From Lunularia cruciata (Eukaryota; Streptophyta; Marchantiopsida; Lunulariales; Lunulariaceae): DNA of 64,000 bases. Where the stretch lies: NCBI GenBank assembly GCA_948567375.1, contig OX419756.1, positions 41,270,552-41,334,551 of the forward strand, given 5' to 3'. Below, in pieces: positions 43,801 to 54,285 of this stretch. The notes under the pieces are model-generated. The model was not told where the DNA came from and did no database searches. It saw only the letters and a list, made by a program, of their open reading frames with translations. The stretch's first letter is position 1. Every line of letters begins with the position of its first letter. A program made the position numbers and the translations under genes.

Positions 43801-45718
43801 TCTCCTCTTCCATGCTTGTGTCCACACCTGAAGCTCCTTCTTCAGAATCTGATTCCCAATAATCAGAAGATGGGGTATTTGAATGTGAAGTGTTGGTGGT
43901 GTTAGTCACAAGAACAATGACTCTATGGTTTGATAGCCCAATCCTCAAGTACCCTTTGTGCCATCGATCAGTTTTGCGTGCTGCTCTTAACCATGGCCTC
44001 CCAAGAAGTAAGTCATAGCTTGAATCCTTCAAGACTTGGAAAGTCATGAGATTTTGAACTCCCATAACTGAAACTACCACCTTATCCATCACCCCTACTG
44101 GTCAAACTTGTTGCTTGTTTGCCATGCTCACCACAAATGTTGAAGGTCTTGAGGGTATCATACCCAACTTCTTCATCAACCTTTCTGACATAGCATTCAC
44201 TGCTGATCCTCCATCAACCAATGCATCCTTGATGTTGTGACCATTCACTCTCACATCAATCTTGGAGGCATATTCACAAGCCTCCCATGGTGTTGGCTTG
44301 GCATCCACCACCCCCATTGATATTGGAACTTTTGCCTTCTTCTTCTTCTTGCTCCTTGTAGAACTCAAACCACCTCTAAGCTCCTTTCTCAAGGTAGGGT
44401 TCAAAGCAATTAATTGGCCCACTATGATGTTAGCCTTGTGACTACCAACATCCTCCAACACATTGTAGTTCCATTGTTGCTTTGAGATCAAGAAGTCCTC
44501 CATCCCCATCTTCTTCCTTGGAGTCTTTGTTGTTGATGGTGTTGAGGTGCAAGTGCTCCTAGTAGACATAGGAGTATCCTTGCTTGAAGTAAATCCTTGA
44601 GAAGAGTGAACATCCTCTGCAAAACAAGCTCTCTTCTTCTCTTGTGCCAAAAGCTCCAAATTAAGACCCTTGGAGTTTGAGCACTCTCCCTTCTCATACT
44701 TGCTCTCAACCACATCTATGGATGCTATCTCCTTACCTTTGTTGGGATTAGGAGCCACTTGGGTTTCATTACCTCCCTCTTTCCCTCTATTGGCTCCCTC
44801 ATAACCCCTTCCTCCATGGTAAGTGGAATTTGGGCAATTCCTTTGGATATGGCCTCTTCCTCCACAACCAAAACAATTTCTATCATTGAAATTGTTGGCT
44901 GGTTGGCCTCCTCTATATGGATAGTTTCCATAACTCCTAGGCCCTCTCCCTACATTCTGATTCACCTCTCTCTTATCCCATAGTTGCACCACATTGATCT
45001 TGAGATCCGCAAGTTGTTCTGTGATGGTTTGGAGTGGATCTTTTGGTGGAGGTGCAAGAACTAGAGCAACTACTACTTGTGGTGCAACCCTTGTCACCAA
45101 AGTATCAGAAGTTCCACCATACTTGTAGCCTTGAGGAGGATGCACAACCTCCTTCACCACCAAATCACTCTCATCCCCTTCCAAACTCTCCTCCATACGA
45201 ATTGCGATCTTGATAGCTTCAACCTTGGAAGAAGGTTTCTTATATCTCACCTTGCTTCTAATTTGTGGTCTCAACCCTCCCACAAAATTCTTGGTGAGCA
45301 TGGCCCCTATGCCAATCATTGTAGTCTCCACATCATCCCCACCCTTCCTCAACACTATGCAAAATCTGGACTCTAACTTTTCCACTCTTTCCACATAGAC
45401 TCTCACTTTCTCTCCATCTCCTTGCTTGAGAAATGTAACCTCACTCATCAATCTCTCATAACTCTCATCAGGAAGAAAGTTTTCAATGAGTGCTGAAGTC
45501 AAAGTCTCCCAAGACTCCTCTTCCCCCTCTCTCCTCTCTCTCTTTTGGTATTCTGACTCATACCATGTAAGTGCTTCATCCTCAAAGAAATCTGGTAATA
45601 ATGAGGCCCACTCATTCTTCCTCCTCTCATTGTTTCCTATGCAATCTCTCTTGAAGTCTCTCACAAAGGCCTCCACACCTTCTCCATCCTTGCCAAAGAA
45701 AACTGGAAGTTTTCCCAT
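40885..45718 (-). pseudogene. Gag-Pol of B, broken by one stop and one frameshift
   Basis: There are three open pieces. Piece 44,102-45,718 carries gag, CCHC knuckle and the protease loop, and ends at a TGA where A has CGA. Piece 42,917-44,092 carries the end of protease and most of RT including FIDD. Piece 40,885-42,972 carries the end of RT, RNase H, integrase (core Asp/Asp/Glu motifs present) and the GPF module. The RT frameshift near 42,945-42,957 is a local change in which A's 'gag' is replaced by 'ctcttctctg' (+7 bp), resembling slippage of the adjacent cttctctg. Otherwise close to A throughout. Confidence 0.92.
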
Positions 45719-45953
45719 CTTAACCCCTCACTATCTTTCTTTTCTCTCAATTTTTTTTTTCTCTTTTCCTTTCTCTCACTCTATTACTAATAGAGTATAT
45801 ACATGACTAACACCATCTGAGAATAATCCACTCTAGGGAAAACAAAAGGTTCAGGTTGCTCCAAGATTTCTATAGCAACATCAAATCCTAGAGTGCATAT
45901 TAATCTAACTCTCATGGATAGTTTATCCATAAGTTGAAAGATTATCTCCATCA

Positions 45954-46427
45954 CTAATCTTGAGAACTAGCTGATGAAGGTGGTAGTATTTTTGTAGCTG
46001 TACTTAGACTCTCTCCAAGATCCTTCACCAAAGTTTCCAAAAGTGCTTTTACTCCACTACACTCATGTCCTTTTGGAAGTCCTTCAACTCCACAAACCTC
46101 ACACAACTCCTTGGTCTTAGATCTTCTCCCTCCCAATCTTGGTGAAGAAGGTCCAACATGTAAACCCAAGTCAAGTGAGCCTCTCCTTTCCCTCAATCTC
46201 TTGCTCTCAAAGGTCAATGGACATGAACTTGCCTTATGTCCCTTCTCTCCACATAGAAAGCACTTAGACTCACTCTTTCCTCCAAGTGGTGTAGGTTTTT
46301 GGATCCTCTCAATACTCTCTTCAAATTCTATTGTAAACTCTCTTTTCCTCAAATCAACACCTAAAATCACCTCGAACCCTTGGGGAACCTTGCATAATCT
46401 CAATTTCCACTCTTGATGACCCTCCAT
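45954..46427 (-). CDS. ORF0 of B: intact 157-aa zinc-knuckle protein
   Basis: Same length and start (MEGHQEWKLRL) as in A, with both Cys/His clusters intact (CFLCGEKGHKASSC and CEVCGVEGLPKGHEC) and only a few amino-acid changes. It remains open although B's Gag-Pol is broken. It ends 235 bp upstream of the gag ATG. Confidence 0.65.
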   Translation of the reverse strand: MEGHQEWKLRLCKVPQGFEVILGVDLRKREFTIEFEESIERIQKPTPLGGKSESKCFLCGEKGHKASSCPLTFESKRLRERRGSLDLGLHVGPSSPRLGGRRSKTKELCEVCGVEGLPKGHECSGVKALLETLVKDLGESLSTATKILPPSSASSQD

Positions 46428-46949
46428 GTTCCCAAAATGAATCTAAACACTCAAACATGCTTTTTGTTGATCTCAAACTTCTCATGCATGAGATCTCCAC
46501 TCTGCAAAATTGACTCTTCCTCACAATGTCACTCAAATCTCCCAACCAATATGTTATAGTCCTCTGAAATTTTGCACACTTAATAAAAACTGCAGGGTGT
46601 CCCTCACTGCAAAATTTCAGATCTTTTCATTGAGTCATTTGGCCTAGACACCTTTCTATTCAGCACCCATATTTCAGATTTGGTCTGAAAACCACCCCCC
46701 TCACTTCAAAAACTCATTTCTCCCTCCACAAGAACAATCCCCATCTAATTTTTTGTGGCAGCAGGTATGATACAATGCACTAAATTTTGTTGGAAATTTT
46801 CAGGACAATTCACAGAAAATTGAAGAAATGGCAAACTCTGTACAATTTTCCAAAGAGCATGTAGTTGCGGGAGCACTTTACCCTCTCAACTTTCATAAAT
46901 TCTAGCCCAATGCGCATAGAAGATCTCTCAATCTTGCCTTCAAGAGAGG

Positions 46950-46966
46950 TCCCGATAACGGAACCA
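46950..46966 (-). promoter_or_regulatory. Primer-binding site of B
   Basis: The minus strand reads TGGTTCCGTTATCGGGA, 4 bp from the 5' LTR. The leader that follows is ~320 bp shorter than in A because of a deletion removing most of the small leader ORFs. Confidence 0.75.
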
Positions 46967-46970
46967 AAAA

Positions 46971-47662
46971 TGTGAGCCGGCTTGTCTCTCACTCAGGATG
47001 AACCTTTGATGGCTATTATGGTAGCGCACCATGGACTAAGAAGGCAAGGAACCCGAACTCCATCATACTCCTCCAAGGCTAACACTCCAAGACTCAAGAC
47101 ATTGCTCACTAGAGAACTCAATGAGAGAGAGATAGTTGCAAATGAAAGGATGTTGAGTACCTCCTCACCCCTTTTTTATATACGTGTGAAATAGTTACGT
47201 ACCAAAGTTACTAATTACCGTAGTAACTCAAGTTACTAGACTAAAAGTCAAGTAAAGTTAAAAAGTAGAAAGGAATATCCATTCACATGGGCATGTTCTC
47301 CTAAGCAAGTGGTCTTATCTTGACCCAACCACTAAAGCAAGGATTCCTTCACATGGGCTATCCTTGGACTAAAGAAGAATCCAAAACAAAAAGGCTTGCG
47401 GGCCCAAGAGTTCTCAGCTCTTTCCCCAAAGCCAAACACCTAGGAATAATACCAAGTCAACACACTAAAATCCAAAATAGTGGTGCTCATCTTTTCTACT
47501 TCCTCTAAAGTAAGGTCCCATCTATCTTAGCTATGACTAACTTTAGCTAACCATGACTAATATAGAACCATCCTTTATCTCTATATAAATAATATCTCTA
47601 AAGTACTTGTAATACCAAGCTAAATATCACAATACCACACACATGCACAAATGGGTGTTACA
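46971..47662 (-). repeat. 5' LTR of B
   Basis: 692 bp, ending GGGTGTTACA at 47,662 and followed by GTTC. A few substitutions separate it from the 3' LTR (for example in the TATA region near 47,175). Confidence 0.95.
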
Positions 47663-49486
47663 GTTCTCACCTTTGTGAGAGTTCCCTTATGCAACTCATG
47701 CAACCAACCCTTCAGACCTGCAAAAATTTTCTACTCCAACCACTCACAACCCTTCACAGTCCTGCCCTTACATTCCATACATCTGCCCTCTGTCCAAGCT
47801 TTCAACTCCTGCAATTTTCCAACCTTTACATTCATGCAAAATTTCTCCTTCTTGCAACTCACCAAAACCCCTTCTTCTTCCTGCAAAAATTTTCTTTTTC
47901 CCAGCCCTCTCTCTCCTGCAAAGTCCTTCACTCTCTTGAGAAGACAAACTTTTTGCCTTGAACTCTCAAGCCCTAACAGTCCTCCTGCGATAATTTTCCT
48001 TCTGTCCCAAACTTCTCTCCTGCATATGCTCCATTCCTTCCAACTCAAAAATTCCTGCCCTGATTTTCCATCTGTCCAAACCCTTCACTTCTTGGAATTT
48101 CTCCTCCTGCCAAAACCCCTCCTGTCCAACTCAAAAATTCCTCTCATGTTTGTTCCTCTGTCCAAACCATCCAGCTTCTCGAGAATTTCTCCTCCTGCCA
48201 AACCCCCTCCTCTCCAACTTGAACATTTCTCTCCTGTGTGTGTTCCTCTGTCCAAACCCTCCAGCTTCTTGAGAATTTCTCCTCCTGCCAAACCCCCTCC
48301 TGTCCAACTCAAAAATTTCTCTCCTGTGTGTGTTCCTCTGTCCAAACCCTCCAGCTACTCGAGAATTTCTCCTCCTGCCAAACCCCCCTCTTGTCCAACT
48401 CCAAAAAGTCCTCCTCCTGTGTGTTCTCCTCTTTCCAAACCCTCCAGCTTCTCAAGAATTTCTCCTCCTGCCAAACCCCCTCCTGTCCAACTCAAAATTT
48501 CCCTCCTCTTGGGTGTGTTCCTCTATCCAAACCCTCCAGCTTCTCAAGAATTTCTCCTCCTGCCAAACCCCCTCCTGTCCAACTCAAAATTTCCCTCCTC
48601 CTGTGTGTGCTCCTCTGTCCAAACCCTCCAGCTTCTCAAGAATTTCCCCTCCTGCCAAACCCCCTCCTGTCCAACTCAAAATCTCCCTCCTCTTGTGTGT
48701 GTTCCTCTGTCCAAAGCCTCCAGCTTCTCAAGAATTTCTCCTCCTGCCAAACCCCCTCCTGGCCAACTCCAAAAAATCCTCCTCCAGTGTGTGTTCCTCT
48801 GTCCAAACCCTCCAGCTTCTCAAGAATTTCTCCTCGTGCCAAACCCCCTCTTGTCCAACTCCAAAAAAAATCCTCTCCTGTCCAACTCAAAAATTTTCCT
48901 TCTTGTGTGTGTTTCTTTGTCCAAACCCTCGAGCTTCTAGAGAATTTCTCCTCTTGCCAAACCCCCTCCTATCTAACTCAAAAATTTCTCTCCTGTGTGT
49001 GTTCCTCTATCCAAACCCTCCAGCTTCTCGAGAATTTCTCCTCCGACCAAACCCCTTCCGGTCCAACTCAAAATTTCCCTCCTCCTGTGTGTGTTCTTCT
49101 GTCTCAACCCTCCAGCTTCTTGAGAATTTCTCCTCCAGCCAAACCCCCTCCTGTCCAACTCCAAAAAAAAATCCTCTCCTATCCAACTCGAAATTTTTTT
49201 TGTCCAACCTTCCTCACTTTCCAAAAAACCCTACTCCTCTCTTCTCACAAAAATTTCTGCAACTTCTCTCGAAATCCTCTGCAAACTTCCCTCTCGAAAT
49301 CTTTTGGCATTTTCTGAAAACCCTCTGCCCTTCTCTGTCTCCTCACTTTCTCCCAAAACCAGGTAGCAAAACCACACCCGAGACATATTATCAGAAATCC
49401 CTGTTCCTTACAACAAATAAAAGAGAAAAGAAAATTTATCACACCAAAAGCCTCAAGGGTACACGTGGGCTATTTTCCCAACGACA
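47663..49486 (-). repeat. 5' LTR of C, part 2 (right of B)
   Basis: It continues the LTR interrupted at 40,144 and matches 25,222-27,819. It ends CCCAACGACA at 49,486. Together the two parts total about 2.63 kb, against 4.05 kb for the 3' LTR; most of the difference is fewer minisatellite units and the 24.2-24.9 kb segment. Confidence 0.85.
48065..49200. repeat. ~90-bp minisatellite in the C 5' LTR, about 12 units
   Basis: Same unit as at 25.6-27.5 kb. The phrase gtccaaaccctcc and variants occur about 12 times between 48,075 and 49,104. Long open frames here, including one that continues into the D' protease, are artefacts of the repeat. Confidence 0.9.
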
Positions 49487-50180
49487 GCGGCATCCTTTGT
49501 TTTCAGCCAGTGATATACTTACATTGGGAGTCGACCCAGCCCCAGTGTTCCGGTTGGCTGCCACATTGTGTGAGAGTAGGGATGGTGCAGTTCCTACTAC
49601 TAGAGCAGAGGTGGTTGGTAGTGGAGCTGACTTGGTTGAGGAGCATGGGATCCATTCAGCGACCAATGGTTTATGGCAGGCAGCAACGGCTAAACTAGAG
49701 GAGTTGCTTGCTAGACTGGCCTTTGAGAGAGCACGGTTCACACCTAGTGTTGTCCTATTGGATAACCAGAGGGGGATTTTTTGTTTGGTGGGACCTTCAG
49801 GGAAGGTCTATACACCACATAGAGTCTTGTTGGACTCTGGTGCGCAGCCTCTTATGTTAGGGAAGGTTGCAGTTGTCGGTCTAGAGTTACGGAAGACCGA
49901 TGTGGAGAGGTGTCCATTTCAGATCCAAACATCTCTAGGTGGTGGTTCGACACAGTACATCACACGTGGGAAGCTTGTTGTCCAGGTTCAGCCTAGTCAT
50001 CCGACTGATAGCTCGATGGTGAGAGCTCAGGCTATTGCGACGATAGCTGAGTCATATGATGTGCTAGTTGGGGGAGTAGTGTTATACCCCATGGATTTCA
50101 GCATTAACTATTGGGAGGAGACAGCCTCTCATAGACTTGGTTGGCAGTCTGGTGAGGGACAGGTATGTCGCCTACCAGTA
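49487..50180 (+). pseudogene. D' retropepsin-like protease
   Basis: Plus-strand frame homologous to the minus-strand frame at 51,349-52,042. The active-site loop LLDSGAQPLMLG has the catalytic Asp at 49,833-49,835 (D-S-G, canonical). A strand-rich segment (CPFQIQTSLGGGSTQY) follows, then IAESYDVLVGGVVLYPM, which matches the 'yDvilG...L' end of retropepsins. The amino-terminal side is cut by the C LTR at 49,486. The frame continues without interruption into the linker and the methyltransferase. The protease would cut the polyprotein. Confidence 0.75.
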
Positions 50181-51348
50181 CGCTTCAGTAGTGGCAGTCT
50201 TGGCTCACTACAGTCCGGGACCATGGCAGCATCAGTTCTAGCTTTCAGTGGTGCAGTTACTTGGCTTGGTGACTTGTTGGACGGGAATGCCCATGCAGAG
50301 GATACTCCAGTACCAGAGGAGATCACTCGACTTAGGAGTATGAGTAGGATTGTTCCATCCACCTTGGATGTTCCATTGTGGAGTTCAGAGGAGGCATTGC
50401 AGCAGCATGCAGATTAGTTGGTGCAACAGGCTTGGAGTGGAGCCTTTGTACCATCAGGAGATGAGTGTGAGGATGAGCCTCCAAAGGCGATTGCTTTGAC
50501 ACCTTTGGATACCACACTCATTGCTTGGCAATATCCCGTAGAGGAGATATGCCTATTGGAGTTATTTGGTGGGATCAACACCGGACTAGCTGCGGTGTTA
50601 CAGGCGGGTATACAAGTACATAGGTACTTGTATGTAGAGAGGGATGAGACTGCTAGGCCAGTCTCTCTACATCATGTGGCACACTTGGCCTATCGATATC
50701 CGGAGTTATTACCAATGTCAGCAGTCAAAGGTTACCAGAAGGCCCTACCAGGAGACATTTCCTTACTTGGGGTGCATGACCTAGAGAGACATGGGCCTAT
50801 TCACTTGGTGATTTCTGGATAGCCATGTCAAGGACATACACGTGCGGGCTGCGGTTTGGGTCTTTAGGATCCTTGTTCTGGTGTGTTTTGGGAGATGTTA
50901 CGGATACTATGACATCTCCAAGTTCATCAGTCCATTTTTCCAGCTTACCTTTTGGAGAACGTTCCTTTGATGGGTGATTCTCACACTAGAGTGGTGGTGA
51001 GTACACATCAGGTCCATTCTTGGATGGGACCTGCTGTATTGTTAGATGCAGCCAAAGTGGGATCACGGGCTCATTGTCTTTGTCTTTGGTGGACAAACCT
51101 CTTGCCCAGAGAGGTTCTACAGCATGCTTATGATGGGATTCAGCAACTTGACCACATTCTTGTTGATGATATCTTGGATGTTGGGCGTCAATCTCAGACA
51201 GTGGTAGTGGCTGATAGGTCACCTATGGCAGTGGTGAACCTAGTTGGACAGCTTAGAGCCGCATTTCCCACACTCATGAGTTTCCCAGGTTCTCATGCTT
51301 TTCGAGAGGGAGGACCTAGACTTGTTTGGGACTCACAATTACAGCAGT
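50181..51348 (+). pseudogene. Retroelement-encoded C5-cytosine DNA methyltransferase (DNMT3-like), broken
   Basis: In frame with the protease, a ~120-codon linker leads into a C5-MTase domain. Visible motifs in order: I (LELFGGINTGLAAVLQAG, SAM binding, near 50,553); LVISG, a stop, then the catalytic PCQ of motif IV (50,823-50,831); motif VI ENV (50,955-50,963, in LLENVPLMGD); and a motif VIII-like WWTNL near 51,090. These match DNMT3/DRM-class enzymes (LFDGIATG, SPCN, FENV, RYFWGNL), but the linear I-IV-VI-VIII order is unlike the permuted plant DRM. A target-recognition-like segment follows (RAAFPTLMSFPGSHAFREGG). Four in-frame stops lie at 50,415, 50,820, 50,865 and 50,910, and motifs IX-X are lost at the 51,348 junction. 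The enzyme would methylate cytosines in DNA; this copy cannot. Confidence 0.82.
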
Positions 51349-51356
51349 TACTGGTA
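51340..51356. other. Inversion/recombination breakpoint joining D' (plus) to D (minus)
   Basis: Up to about 51,348 the plus strand is methyltransferase sequence. From 51,349 (tactggtagacgac) the sequence is the reverse complement of the protease end seen at 50,160-50,180 (ctaccagta). The two D pieces are therefore joined head to head in opposite orientation, and each lacks the RT-RNase H-integrase part. Confidence 0.8.
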
Positions 51357-52770
51357 GACGACATACCCGTCCCTCACCAGACTGCCAACCAGGTCTATAA
51401 GAGGTTGTCTCCTCCCAATAGTCAATACTGAAACCCATAGGGTATAACACTGCTCCCCCAACTAGCACATCATATGACTCAGCTATCGTTGCAATAGCCT
51501 GAGCTCTCACCACCGAGCTATCAGTCGGATGACCAGGCTGAACCTGGACAACAAGCTCTCCACGTGTGATGTACTGTGTTGAACCACCACCAAGAGATGT
51601 CTGGATCTGAAATGGACACCTCTCCACATCGGTCTTCCGTAACTCCAGACCAACAATTGCAGCCTTCCCCAACATAAGGGGATGCGCACCAGAGTCTAAC
51701 AAGACTCTCTGTGGTGTATAGACCTTCCCTGAAGGTCCCACCAAACGAAAGATCCCCCTCTGGTTATCCAATAGGACAACACCAGGTGTAAACCGCGCTC
51801 TCTCAAAGGCCGGTCTAGCTGGCAACTCCTCCAGTCTAGCCGCTGCTGCCTGCCATAAACCACTGGTCGCTGAACGGATCCCATGCTCCTCAACCAAGTC
51901 AGATCCACTACCAACTACCTCTGCTATATTAGTAGGAACCGCACCATCCCTACTCTCACACAACGTGGCAGCCAACCGGAACACTGGGGCTGGGTCAACT
52001 CCCAATGTAAACATGTCACTGGCTGAAAATAAAGGATGCCGCATAATCAGCTGAGCCGCCCCCAACATCATGCTAGACTCAGTCTGTGTAGTAGCAGGTG
52101 GCTGACTAGCAGGTACTCCATCAGGTACTCCATCACCACCTACCACACCTGCACTGGGACGTCTAGGAACCATGGATGTCGTCTGCAATGCCTCAGATAG
52201 CGTGAAAGACTGGGGAAGTTTGACTTGTCTCCCAACCTCTCCTCTCTGTGGGTCCAACTCCACTGATGCTCCTCTAGGCTCTGGAGCACGTACTGCACTC
52301 CAAGTCACTGCTGCAGATGCATCCACCTGTGCTGCTCCGCACATGAAGTCCAAAGCATCTCTATCACTAGCATATGAGGTGGAAGCCTCAGCACCCGAAT
52401 CTGATCTCCTTTGAGCAATAGCCATACTAGCCAATCTCTGCTCCAACTGCTCAATCCGAGTAGCCATAGCTGTGTCAGAAGTAAGGGCAGGTACCGCACC
52501 CCTACTAGGTGTAGATCCTCTACCACCACCTCTACCACCTCGTCCTCCATGAACTGGAGCTCCTCTACTACCTGCCATAGCAGCCCTACCACTCCGTAAC
52601 TCCGGGTGTAGGTCAAAACACCGGTCACTAGTGTGACCAAATCTGTGGCAGTGCTCACACTGCCTCTGTGCTGGCTGTGATGCACCAGAGGTATCAGGTC
52701 CGCTGCCCTGAGTACACTCTCTCCTATGGTGAGGTCCACCACAAGTCCAACAAGCAACACCACCACTCAC
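51349..52770 (-). pseudogene. D protease and zinc-knuckle region
   Basis: One long minus-strand frame. Near its start is CWTCGGPHHRREC, a variant Cys/His cluster, then a canonical CX2CX4HX4C knuckle (CEHCHRFGHTSDRC) at about 52,617-52,660. A Gly/Arg-rich stretch with RGGRGGGRG follows, then a long linker and the retropepsin loop LLDSGAHPLMLG with Asp at 51,694-51,696. The frame passes the protease end and runs out into inverted methyltransferase sequence at 51,348. Unlike D', it has no internal stop. The frame changes relative to gag at 52,767-52,770 (TGA overlapping GTG). Confidence 0.75.
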
Positions 52771-53913
52771 TGGCTGCTGCTGACCCGAAAATGAGGGTAA
52801 GGGTCTAACTCCACTAGGCCCTCCACTCGCTCCATAGGATTTGGGCTGTCCACCCTGTCCTCAAAAACCAACTGGGCGTGCTGCACTCTAGAAGAAGTCA
52901 CAACCGTGGATGAGGTCTCTCTACCAAATCCAGCTGTCACCACTCTCTCTTCCACCATGTTGAGCTCAATACGCTCAGCCAAACCAAAGACTACTGCCAA
53001 AGTGGGCGAAGTAGCCTGCAACAATGTAGCATCACGAACTCTACGTCGCAACTCCCTGTCCAGTATCCCATACCAAAACTGGACTGCCTGGGCCTCAGTA
53101 ACTCCTTGAGTGAAACTGATCAGCCGCCTCATGCGAGTATATGCCTTGCGTAGGCTCTCTCCAGCCTTCCGCTGGAACTCCTGCAAGCTCCTCAGCTTGT
53201 CAGTCCGCACTCCCTGGTAGTTCTGCCTCAAACCTAGGAAGAACTCAACCATGGGGTTAAACCCCGGTACCACACCACCTCCTGCAGCGGTACCTCCACT
53301 CGTAGTAGCACTATCTCCAGCTACTGCACCTCCACTAGCTCCACCAACACTACTCGAGCTAGAACTCGTAGGTACAGCAGACCTACTCCTGGCCACCGAA
53401 CCTGAAGTGATGGAGACATAGTGTGGAGACCAATATTGTCTCCATAACTCAATCTCCTCCAAATGAGCTCTCCTGAACTCATGGTAGTCGTCCATCGGCG
53501 GACCCTCCAAGTGCTGAAACAACCCCTTCCATGCCATGAAGGGTGTGAACAAAGTCGGGTTCCGCATCTGCTGTAGATCACACCAACTATCGAACTCCTG
53601 GATGAAATCATCCAACTCAATAGTACCCACTGTACTAGAGTAACGCCTAGGGCCTTTGGATAATCTCGTCCATGTCCCACAACAACGGTGCGGACACACC
53701 AAGTGCACTCTCAATTGAATCAGCTCCTGTGTCGAACTCCAACTCAGAGTCAATCTCCTCCCTCACTGGGACCTGAGATACAGGTTGATACCGAGCACCA
53801 CTCCGAGTAAACCCACTGCGTACTGCAGGGCTAACTCCTCTGGAATCTCCAAAGAACTCCGTCGTGACCACATAACTGCAACAGCAAACCCGAACCACCA
53901 ACTGCAACCGCAA
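52767..53913 (-). pseudogene. D Gag capsid region
   Basis: The frame at 52,767-53,753 carries typical Ty3/gypsy gag: ELDDFIQEFDSWCDLQQ, FTPFMAWKGLFQHLEG, a Ser/Gly-rich segment, FFLGLRQNYQGVRTDKL, FQRKAGESLRKAYTRMRRL and AQAVQFWYGILDRELRRRV. The amino-terminal part (53,647-53,913; REEIDSELEFDTGADSIES) is in another frame, the shift lying near 53,650. It ends at TGA 52,767-52,769, overlapping the knuckle frame, which could be a mutation or a programmed frameshift site. Confidence 0.7.
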
Positions 53914-54262
53914 GTCGCAACTACAAGTGCCCCACCAAGTGCCAACACCAACTAGACACCACCCACTAATGTAACTCTAACCGAGATAACTACACTAGCG
54001 GAAGGGCAACATGTAACTTGCCATCATAACACGCACTCTCACGGTCTGCAGGTCATCACTTCCTGCCTCACCGGAGAGAAACAAAGGTAGTCTGACTGGT
54101 CATCACTCCAGCCTCACCACCGAGAGCACACCAGAGCACCAACGCTCAAAAGTCAAGGCACCTCACACAAACGTGGTGCACAAACAGGAAGCAGAGAATG
54201 GAGGGGATCCAATCACAAGAAATCTAAACGAAAACCCTCCATCTCATAACACAACACGGGAC

Positions 54263-54275
54263 TGACTCTGCCACC
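54263..54275 (-). promoter_or_regulatory. Probable primer-binding site of D
   Basis: The minus strand reads TGGTGGCAGAGTC, resembling the Met-tRNA type TGGTATCAGAGC. It lies about 10 bp from the LTR end at 54,286 and about 350 bp upstream of gag. Confidence 0.5.
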
Positions 54276-54285
54276 ATTTGGCATT

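Larger units (their letters stand above)
40145..47662 (-). mobile_element. Ty3/gypsy element B (young, broken)
   Basis: LTRs of 692 bp lie at 40,145-40,836 and 46,971-47,662, with the target duplication GTTC at 40,141-40,144 and 47,663-47,666. Removing B restores a sequence matching 25,220-25,245 of the other C LTR, which proves B inserted into C's 5' LTR. LTRs differ at a handful of positions. It is very similar to A, including a 13-bp LTR segment (cctaagcaagtcg-like) that A lacks. Gag-Pol is broken twice. Confidence 0.95.

Noticed and set aside
23772-49486. A 5-bp target-site duplication for element C
   Set aside because: The flanks GCCGC and ATGCC (minus strand) do not match at 5 bp; only an imperfect 7-bp similarity exists.
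48330-50417. A 695-codon plus-strand open frame
   Set aside because: It is a chance fusion of C LTR minisatellite with the D' protease region; the real retroelement frame begins only at 49,487.
50418-51348. Classification of the methyltransferase as a plant DRM
   Set aside because: DRM enzymes have permuted motifs (VI-X before I-V). Here motif I precedes IV, VI and VIII, so a DNMT3-like arrangement fits better.
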